From contig DKWE01000028.1 in NCBI GenBank assembly GCA_002491565.1, forward strand, positions 1-6,823: DNA of 6,823 nt. Reading direction: 5' to 3'. Shown in pieces: positions 1-5,201 of the stretch (position 1 is the stretch's first letter; each line of letters opens with the position of its first letter). Under the pieces are notes generated by a model. It searched no databases. It saw only the letters and a program-made list of their open reading frames with translations, and was not told the origin of the DNA. Position numbers and translations under genes: made by a program. The DNA comes from Lachnospiraceae bacterium UBA7160. Lineage in GTDB: Bacteria > Bacillota > Clostridia > Lachnospirales > Lachnospiraceae.

Positions 1-65
1 GCACATCTGGCAGAAAGCATTTTTCAAAGACGTTCTAAAGAGACAGTAGAAAAGGAGAGAACAGG

Positions 66-974
66 ATGGCAATTGTAAAGAACGGGACATTATGGAAGGA
101 TACTGACGGAAATGAGATTCATGCGCATGGCGGTTATATCATTTGGCATGAAGGATATTACTACTGGTATGGTGAGGACCGGCGAGAAAACTGGTATGTG
201 AGCTGCTACCGGTCGCAGAATCTGACGGACTGGGAATTCCGGAACCATGTGCTGACGACAGAGTCTGAGACGTGCAGCTACCGGGTGCGCACGAAGCAGA
301 TCCTGGTGAATGCGGACGGCAGCAAGGTAAATCTGGAGCGGCCGAAGGTGCTGTATAATAAAAAAACTGGTAAGTTTGTGATGTGGGTTCATTTTGAGAA
401 TGGAAAGGATTATCAGGACGCGGCGGCGGCAGTGGCCATCTGTGATACGCCGGATGGAGATTTTACGTATCTCGGTCATTTTAATCCGTATGGATATATG
501 TCGCGGGACTGCACCCTGTTTCAGGAGGAGGACGGGACGGCCTACTTCCTCTCGGCGGCGCGCGATAACGCGGATCTGCATGTCTATCGGTTAACAGAGG
601 ATTATCTGAATGTAGAAAAGGTAGTACACCGGCTGTGGCAGGGCGAGTACCGGGAGGCGCCGGCTGTACTGAAGATAGAGGGAAGGTATTACATGATGAC
701 TTCTGCCTGCACGGGCTGGGCGCCCAATCAGGGAAAGTATGCTTCTGCGGCCGCGATGGAAGGGGAGTGGAGTATGCTGCGCGAGATCGGCGATGAGACG
801 ACGTACCACAGCCAGCCCGCTTTTTTGCTGGAGCACGATGGAAAATACCTTTATTTTGGCGACCGCTGGGGCGGCAACGGAGACTGTTATTTTGCCTCCA
901 GCTATGTCGTTTATCCGTTAATTGTTGAAAACGGGGAGCTAAAGCTGCAGTATGTGGAGGAAATTGAGCTGTAG
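66..974 (+). CDS. GH43-type glycoside hydrolase, exo-beta-1,3-galactanase-like subfamily (24/34 group), cytoplasmic
   Basis: The 302-residue product is predicted to be a five-bladed beta-propeller glycosidase that removes sugars from the non-reducing end of oligosaccharides. The opening segment has AHGG (residues 20-23) and YYYWYGED (31-38), as in GH43 exo-beta-1,3-galactanases and relatives. ERPK (E91) and REAP (E197) match the conserved acidic positions, E197 being the likely general acid. SQPAF (Q250) sits where this branch carries Gln rather than a canonical base. These assignments are from motif memory, not an alignment. There is no signal peptide, membrane segment or carbohydrate-binding module, so it probably acts inside the cell on imported oligosaccharides. 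The ATG at 66 follows AAGGAG at 52-57 with 8 bases between. No promoter fits in the 65 bases upstream, so it is probably distal in an operon from the left. The fold is near certain; the substrate (beta-galactan, galactofuranoside or other) is open. Confidence 0.85.
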   Translation: MAIVKNGTLWKDTDGNEIHAHGGYIIWHEGYYYWYGEDRRENWYVSCYRSQNLTDWEFRNHVLTTESETCSYRVRTKQILVNADGSKVNLERPKVLYNKKTGKFVMWVHFENGKDYQDAAAAVAICDTPDGDFTYLGHFNPYGYMSRDCTLFQEEDGTAYFLSAARDNADLHVYRLTEDYLNVEKVVHRLWQGEYREAPAVLKIEGRYYMMTSACTGWAPNQGKYASAAAMEGEWSMLREIGDETTYHSQPAFLLEHDGKYLYFGDRWGGNGDCYFASSYVVYPLIVENGELKLQYVEEIEL

Positions 975-979
975 ACAAA

Positions 980-991
980 AAAAGTACTTTT
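980..991. promoter_or_regulatory. Perfect 12-base palindrome AAAAGTACTTTT, possible operator for scfA
   Basis: AAAAGTACTTTT is self-complementary over 12 bases. It begins six bases after the glycosidase stop codon, and its right half overlaps the place where a -35 element for the downstream extended -10 would lie (about 988-993). That position suits a dimeric repressor site. It has no loop and a weak A/T-rich stem, so it is a poor terminator. The regulator is unknown, and A/T-rich palindromes also arise by chance. Confidence 0.3.
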
Positions 992-1007
992 ATTTTGAAA
1001 AGTTCTG

Positions 1008-1016
1008 TGCTACAAT
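1008..1016 (+). promoter_or_regulatory. Extended -10 promoter (TGCTACAAT) for scfA
   Basis: TG-C-TACAAT is an extended -10 box for the housekeeping sigma factor, with one mismatch to TATAAT. No good -35 lies 16-18 bases upstream (TTTTAT or similar at 988-993). TTGAAA at 995-1000 is only 10 bases away and too close to serve. Extended -10 promoters commonly tolerate a weak -35. Transcription would start at about 1022-1024, giving a leader of roughly 60 bases before the scfA start codon. Confidence 0.6.
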
Positions 1017-1026
1017 AGCAACCAGA

Positions 1027-1052
1027 GCAATCCGGGGAGCAGACCCGGTTGC
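1027..1052 (+). promoter_or_regulatory. 5'-leader stem-loop upstream of scfA
   Basis: GCAA (1027-1030) and CCGGG (1032-1036) pair with CCCGG (1044-1048) and TTGC (1049-1052). This gives a nine-pair stem with one bulged T (1031) and a seven-base loop (1037-1043). It begins only a few bases after the predicted transcription start. No T-run follows, so it is not a terminator. A GC-rich hairpin at the 5' end could stabilise the abundant precursor mRNA or be a regulatory element. It does not cover the ribosome binding site at 1071-1076. Confidence 0.5.
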
Positions 1053-1084
1053 CGTGAAAACCAAACAGTAAGGAGGAAAGAGAC

Positions 1085-1225
1085 ATGAAGCATATCAAGA
1101 CTCTGAACACAAAGTCATTACAGAATACCCTGAAAAAGGGCGGCTGCGGCGAGTGCCAGACATCCTGCCAGTCAGCATGTAAGACATCCTGTACGGTAGG
1201 CAATCAGACCTGCGAACATAAATAG
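1085..1225 (+). CDS. scfA: SCIFF-family ranthipeptide precursor peptide (46 residues, six cysteines)
   Basis: This gene encodes a 46-residue peptide starting MKHIKTLNTK, with six cysteines at 21, 24, 28, 32, 36 and 43. That is the signature of the SCIFF family, the near-universal ribosomal peptide of Clostridia modified by an adjacent radical SAM enzyme. Residues 1-20 form a basic, Cys-free leader; residues 21-46 form the core, with Cys every fourth residue from 24 to 36. In the characterised homologues CteA and Tte1186a, as I recall, a thioether joins Cys32 to Thr37; both residues are present here at the same numbers. AGGAGG at 1071-1076, eight bases before ATG, is a very strong ribosome binding site. 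The gene has its own extended -10 promoter and a terminator-like hairpin after it, so it should be expressed far above scfB. No protease or exporter for it is visible. The mature product's biological role is unsettled; signalling has been suggested for ranthipeptides. Confidence 0.96.
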   Translation: MKHIKTLNTKSLQNTLKKGGCGECQTSCQSACKTSCTVGNQTCEHK

Positions 1226-1250
1226 GCAAAGAGCATGAACGGATGGATAG

Positions 1251-1280
1251 GCAGCGGAGATGCTCCGCTGCTTCTGTTTT
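1251..1280 (+). terminator. Leaky intrinsic terminator/attenuator between scfA and scfB
   Basis: GCAGCGGAG (1251-1259) pairs perfectly with CTCCGCTGC (1263-1271) across a three-base loop, followed by the T-rich run TTCTGTTTT (1272-1280). The stem is strong but the T-tract is interrupted by C and G, so partial read-through is expected. It lies 25 bases after the scfA stop and 33 bases before the scfB start. It would give excess precursor mRNA with a smaller amount of scfA-scfB-secDF mRNA. No separate promoter for scfB is apparent after it. Confidence 0.75.
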
Positions 1281-1300
1281 GCGTACTGTAAAAGAGAAAG

Positions 1301-1305
1301 AGGAG
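1301..1305 (+). promoter_or_regulatory. Ribosome binding site that fixes the scfB GTG start
   Basis: AGGAG lies eight bases before GTG at 1314-1316. The upstream in-frame ATG at 1260 falls in the loop of the terminator hairpin, has no ribosome binding site, and would add 18 residues with no resemblance to the family N-terminus. GTG is therefore chosen. Confidence 0.85.
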
Positions 1306-1313
1306 TTTTTGAC

Positions 1314-2684
1314 GTGATCCATCAATATAAAAACAATGGATACAACATCGTGCTCGATGTGAACAGCGGCTCGGTGCACGTGGTAGATGACCTGGTCTAT
1401 GATGCGGTCGCGCTGCTTGATCAGGGAAAGACAGAGGAAGAGGTCACTGCACAGCTGTCCGCCTCCTATCCGGCATCTGAGATTGCCGAAGCGCTTTCGG
1501 AATGCCGCGAGCTCAAGGAAGCCGGCGTCCTCTTTACCGAGGATATTTATGAGAAAGCGATCTTTGATTACAAGGCACGTCCGACGGTTGTGAAGGCGCT
1601 CTGCCTGCATATCGCCCACGACTGTAATCTTGCCTGCAAATACTGCTTTGCGGAAGAAGGCGAATACCATGGGCGGCGCGCTCTGATGAGTTTCGAGGTC
1701 GGAAAAAAGGCGCTGGATTTCCTGATCGCAAATTCCGGCAGCCGTCACAATCTTGAAGTGGATTTCTTTGGCGGTGAGCCGCTGATGAACTGGCAGGTCG
1801 TCAAAGACCTGGTCCGGTACGGACGGGAGCAGGAGAAAAAGTATGACAAGAAGTTCCGCTTTACCCTGACGACGAACGGAGTTTTGCTGAACGACGAGGT
1901 CATGGAGTTCTGCAACCGCGAGATGGGGAATGTAGTGCTCAGCATTGACGGGCGCAAGGAGGTACATGACTACATGCGTCCGTTCCGGAACGGCAAGGGC
2001 AGCTACGACCTGATTCTCCCGAAGTTTATGAAGTTTGCGGACAGCCGCGGCCAGGAAAAGTACTACGTCCGCGGTACTTTTACCCATCACAATCTGGACT
2101 TTGCCAGCGATGTTCTGCACTTTGCAGATCTGGGCTTCAAGCAGATTTCCGTGGAGCCGGTTGTCGCGGCAGACACGGAGGAATATGCGCTGCAGAAGGA
2201 GGATATTCCTCAGATTCTGGCGGAGTACGACCGGTTGGCGGCAGAGATGGTGAAGAGAGAAAAGGAAGGACGTGGCTTTACGTTTTTCCATTTCATGATC
2301 GACCTCACCGGAGGCCCCTGCGTGTACAAGCGCCTGTCCGGCTGCGGCTCCGGAACAGAGTATCTGGCGGTCACTCCGTGGGGAGACCTGTACCCGTGCC
2401 ACCAGTTTGTCGGTATTGAAAAGTACAAGATGGGGACGGTGGACGAGGGCATCACGCGCCCGGACATTGTGGACGAGTTCAAGTGCTGCAATGTCTACAC
2501 AAAGGAAAAGTGCAGGAATTGCTTCGCAAAGTTTTACTGCAGCGGAGGCTGTGCTGCAAATTCCTACAATTTCCACGGTACTATCCAGGACGCCTATGAT
2601 CTGGGCTGCGAGCTGCAGCGCAAGCGGGTAGAATGCGCGATCATGATCAAGGCGGCGCTGGCGGATGAGCAGGAAGCTCATTGA
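1314..2684 (+). CDS. scfB: SCIFF radical SAM/SPASM maturase (ranthipeptide thioether synthase)
   Basis: The enzyme is 456 residues long from the GTG start, a normal length for the family. Residues 1 to about 80 (beginning IHQYKNNGYNIVLDVNSG) form the RiPP precursor recognition domain that binds the ScfA leader. The radical SAM domain has CNLACKYC with C104, C108 and C111 ligating the SAM-binding [4Fe-4S] cluster, and the SAM-contact motif GGEP at 153-156. The C-terminal SPASM domain fits the seven-Cys pattern: C344, G357-x4-C362, C400-x2-C403-x5-C409-x3-C413, then C432. These would hold two auxiliary [4Fe-4S] clusters. C336 and C391/C392 are additional. In CteB and Tte1186 this enzyme abstracts a hydrogen from an acceptor residue and forms a Cys thioether in the partner SCIFF peptide. 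It acts in the cytoplasm under anoxia. It lies 88 bases after scfA, beyond an attenuating hairpin, and 21 bases before secDF. Confidence 0.96.
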   Translation: MIHQYKNNGYNIVLDVNSGSVHVVDDLVYDAVALLDQGKTEEEVTAQLSASYPASEIAEALSECRELKEAGVLFTEDIYEKAIFDYKARPTVVKALCLHIAHDCNLACKYCFAEEGEYHGRRALMSFEVGKKALDFLIANSGSRHNLEVDFFGGEPLMNWQVVKDLVRYGREQEKKYDKKFRFTLTTNGVLLNDEVMEFCNREMGNVVLSIDGRKEVHDYMRPFRNGKGSYDLILPKFMKFADSRGQEKYYVRGTFTHHNLDFASDVLHFADLGFKQISVEPVVAADTEEYALQKEDIPQILAEYDRLAAEMVKREKEGRGFTFFHFMIDLTGGPCVYKRLSGCGSGTEYLAVTPWGDLYPCHQFVGIEKYKMGTVDEGITRPDIVDEFKCCNVYTKEKCRNCFAKFYCSGGCAANSYNFHGTIQDAYDLGCELQRKRVECAIMIKAALADEQEAH

Positions 2685-2705
2685 GAACAAAGAAGGAGAT
2701 AACTC

Positions 2706-4883
2706 ATGAACAAGAAAAAAGCACAAATCAGTCTTGTTGCGATTGCGCTCGTTACGGTATTGTTTGCATACACCGTAATCTTCGGCATCGGCAAGACGGG
2801 AACAGGCGCGATGAAAAATATCATCCTTGGCCTGGACCTTTCCGGCGGTGTGAGCATCACTTACGAGGCAGTCGGAGATGAGGACCCGTCCTCAGAGGAT
2901 ATGAATGATACCGTTTACAAGCTGCAGCAGCGTGTACAGGGCTACAGCACAGAGGCACAGGTGTATCAGGAGGGTTCGAACCGGATCAATATCGAGATTC
3001 CGGGCGTGAGCGATGCGAACCAGATCCTGGAGGAGTTAGGCAAGCCGGGATCTCTGGAGTTCCGCCTGTCGGACGGCACTGTGGTGTTGACTGGTACGCA
3101 GGTCGCGACTGCGACGGCAAAGCAGCAGCAGAACCAGACGACCGGCGCGATGGAGTTTGTCGTGCAGCTGGATCTGAATGATGATGGAGCGAAGGCGTTT
3201 GCTGATGCGACGACTGCGAACGTCGGAAAGCAGATCATGATTGTTTATGACGATGAGGTGATCAGTGCGCCTGTAGTGAACGAAGCGATCACAGGAGGTA
3301 CTGCAATTATTTCCGGTATGTCTTCTGCAGAAGAGGCGAAGAATCTGGCTTCCTCGATCCGTATCGGTTCCCTTTCCCTGGAGCTGAACGAGATCCGTTC
3401 GAATGTAGTAGGCGCTCAGCTCGGTGAAAATGCGATCCGGACGAGCCTGATCGCGGGCGCAATCGGACTTGCGATTGTGATCGTGTTCATGATCGCTGTG
3501 TATGCGCTGCCGGGTATCTGCGCAGGTATCGCGCTGATTCTCTATACGCTGATGATTCTTCTTCTGCTGAATGCATTTGACCTGACTCTGACACTGCCGG
3601 GTATCGCAGGTATCATCCTGTCGATTGGTATGGCAGTGGACGCGAATGTAATTATTTACGCGCGTATCCGCGAGGAGATCGCGGCAGGTGTCGCGGTGAA
3701 GGCAGCAATCCGCACTGGCTTTAAGAAGGCACTGTCTGCGATTCTGGACGGCAACATCACAACGCTGATCGCGGCGTTTGTCCTGAATATGATGGGAACC
3801 GGAAGCGTAAAGGGCTTTGCACAGACTCTGGCCCTCGGTATTGTTCTCTCGATGTTTACGGCGCTGGTGATTTCCAGACTACTGATTACTTCCTTCTATG
3901 CACTGGGCTTCCAGGATGAAAAGTACTATGGAAGAGCGAAGGAGAGAAAGGTCATCGATTTTGTCGGAAAGTGGAAGGTTACTTTCCTGATTTCTCTGGT
4001 CTGCATTCTGGCTGGTCCGGTCTTCATGGGCATCCAGTCGGCGTCCGGCAATGGCGCGCTGAACCTGAGCATGGATTTCCGCGGCGGTACTTCCACCAGT
4101 GTGACATTCAATGAGGACCTCTCAATTGCACAGCTGGATTCCGATGTGAAGCCGCTGTTCCAGAACGTGACCGGCGATGCGGAAATTCAGACGCAGAAGG
4201 TAGCCGGCACGAACGATGTCTATATCAAGACGCGCGTGCTGACACTGGACGAGAGAGAGCAGGTTTCCAAAGCCATCCAGGATGCATACGACGTGGAGGA
4301 GAAGGCGATTACCTTTGAGACGATTTCTTCGACTGTCAGCAGCGAGATGCGCCAGGATGCATTCGTAGCCGTCCTTATTGCGACGGTCTGCATTCTGATC
4401 TACATCTGGTTCCGGTTTAAGGACATCCGGTTTGCGGGAAGCGCAGTGCTTGCTCTGCTGCATGATGTTCTGGTGGTATTTGCGTGCTATGCGGTGGTAC
4501 GGATTTCGGTCGGCAATACCTTTATTGCCTGCATGCTGACGATTGTCGGATATTCGATCAACGCTACGATCGTTATCTTTGACCGTATTCGTGAGAACCT
4601 GAAGATTATGAATAAGTCCCCGCTGGAAGACATTGTGAATACCAGTATCACTGAGACACTGACGAGAAGTATCTATACCTCCTTCACAACGTTTATCATG
4701 GTAGCGGTGCTGTATGTGCTTGGCGTTGCAACGATCAAGGAGTTCTCTCTTCCGCTGATCGTTGGTGTTGTGGCAGGCGGTTATTCCTCTGTCTGCATCA
4801 CGGGCGCACTCTGGTATCTGTTGAAGAAGCGTGCGGCGGCGAAGAGCGCTGCTTCCACTGCGGCAGCAAAGAAAATAAAGTAA
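2706..4883 (+). CDS. secDF: Protein translocase subunit SecDF (fused SecD-SecF)
   Basis: This 725-residue membrane protein is a SecD-SecF fusion, as in B. subtilis (about 737 residues). It works with SecYEG, using ion flow to pull exported proteins across the membrane. The SecD half has TM1 (about 8-28), the motif LGLDLSGGV (41-49), a large external P1 domain to about 240, and TM2-6 with GMAVDANVIIYARIREE, including the conserved proton-relay Asp at D312. The SecF half has TM7 (about 425-443), MDFRGGTS (456-463), the external P4 domain, then TM8-12 with the VGYSIN-type motif at 614-619, FDRIREN (625-631) and R654. The residue 34 before R654, normally Asp (D637 in T. thermophilus SecDF, D213 in E. 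coli SecF), is Ala (A620). The C-terminus is a Lys/Ala-rich cytoplasmic tail. AAGGAG at 2693-2698, seven bases before ATG, supports the start. The 21-base gap from scfB implies co-transcription. Confidence 0.96.
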   Translation: MNKKKAQISLVAIALVTVLFAYTVIFGIGKTGTGAMKNIILGLDLSGGVSITYEAVGDEDPSSEDMNDTVYKLQQRVQGYSTEAQVYQEGSNRINIEIPGVSDANQILEELGKPGSLEFRLSDGTVVLTGTQVATATAKQQQNQTTGAMEFVVQLDLNDDGAKAFADATTANVGKQIMIVYDDEVISAPVVNEAITGGTAIISGMSSAEEAKNLASSIRIGSLSLELNEIRSNVVGAQLGENAIRTSLIAGAIGLAIVIVFMIAVYALPGICAGIALILYTLMILLLLNAFDLTLTLPGIAGIILSIGMAVDANVIIYARIREEIAAGVAVKAAIRTGFKKALSAILDGNITTLIAAFVLNMMGTGSVKGFAQTLALGIVLSMFTALVISRLLITSFYALGFQDEKYYGRAKERKVIDFVGKWKVTFLISLVCILAGPVFMGIQSASGNGALNLSMDFRGGTSTSVTFNEDLSIAQLDSDVKPLFQNVTGDAEIQTQKVAGTNDVYIKTRVLTLDEREQVSKAIQDAYDVEEKAITFETISSTVSSEMRQDAFVAVLIATVCILIYIWFRFKDIRFAGSAVLALLHDVLVVFACYAVVRISVGNTFIACMLTIVGYSINATIVIFDRIRENLKIMNKSPLEDIVNTSITETLTRSIYTSFTTFIMVAVLYVLGVATIKEFSLPLIVGVVAGGYSSVCITGALWYLLKKRAAAKSAASTAAAKKIK

Positions 4884-5201
4884 GACGAGAGCGGTACAAG
4901 CGGGAAATCGGATGATTGCTTTGCTATTTTCATGGTTTTTTGCCCGCATTTGTGTTGGTACTGAAAGATACCTTTGGGAAACGCAGTAGCTGGAAGACGA
5001 AAACAGATACGGTAGGAGCTGGGACTGGTTCATTGGATTTCAGCCGGAGCAAAAAGGTGTAGAAGGCGGCTATCCGGATCAACTTGATTCGGACAGCCGC
5101 TTTTTGATGAAGAATGGGGATGTATCTGTTGGCACCCGGTTGAACTGTAACATTTTGATAAGTCGTAACAGCAGTACAGGACTGGAATATGGAGGAAAGG
5201 C
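4884..5201. other. 318-base intergenic region between secDF and the serine hydrolase gene
   Basis: The left part (4884-5062) shows no recognisable gene, RNA or promoter. Reading frames on both strands are partly open but lack ribosome binding sites and family features. A strong terminator occupies 5063-5105. The right part (5106-5201) should hold the promoter of the serine hydrolase gene, but I find no convincing -35/-10 pair; TTGGCA (5129-5134), TTGAAC (5140-5145) and TTGATA (5155-5160) lack good partners at usual spacing. GGAGG at 5191-5195 is the ribosome binding site for the gene at 5202. Confidence 0.6.
5063..5105 (+). terminator. Strong intrinsic terminator closing the scfA-scfB-secDF unit
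   Basis: The 14-base arm at 5066-5079 (beginning GCGGCT) pairs with 5087-5100 (ending AGCCGC), with one A-C mismatch and one G-U pair. The seven-base loop is CAACTTG. TTTTT (5101-5105) follows directly. It lies 179 bases after the secDF stop and 96 bases before the next start codon, so the serine hydrolase is probably a separate transcription unit. Confidence 0.9.

Noticed and set aside
1..78. Tail of an upstream gene entering from the left edge
   Set aside because: Three frames are open at the edge: frame 1 stops at 76-78 (overlapping the glycosidase start), frame 2 at 47-49, frame 3 at 36-38. None of the tails is recognisable, so the true one cannot be chosen.
1235..1291. An 18-residue open frame (MNGWIGSGDAPLLLFCVL) between scfA and scfB, considered as a leader peptide
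   Set aside because: No clear ribosome binding site precedes it, and it merely reads through the terminator stem. No regulatory codon run is present.
1260..1313. Upstream ATG giving scfB 18 extra N-terminal residues (MLRCFCFAYC...)
   Set aside because: The ATG lies in the terminator hairpin loop without a ribosome binding site, and family members begin at the IHQYK segment. GTG at 1314 has AGGAG at proper distance.
1095..2726. A 543-codon open frame on the minus strand covering scfA and scfB
   Set aside because: It is a codon-bias shadow opposite two confidently identified genes, shows no recognisable domain or low-complexity-free family signature, and has no ribosome binding site logic consistent with the layout.
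4900..4947. GCGGG (4900-4904) with CCCGC (4943-4947) as an early secDF terminator
   Set aside because: Only five pairs close a loop of 38 bases, and the T-run precedes rather than follows the right arm. The hairpin at 5063-5105 is far better.
4122..5033. A 303-codon minus-strand open frame across the end of secDF and the following gap
   Set aside because: Most of it is antisense to conserved SecF sequence, and its translation is rich in Arg, His and Cys without any domain. The part outside secDF is not recognisable either.
5147..5170. Direct repeat GTAACA at 5147-5152 and 5165-5170 as an activator site
   Set aside because: A six-base repeat in a stretch this size is expected by chance fairly often, and no promoter is identified to support it.
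5129..5183. Promoter for the serine hydrolase gene (TTGGCA, TTGAAC or TTGATA as -35)
   Set aside because: None has a TATAAT-like box 16-18 bases downstream, so no promoter call is supported.
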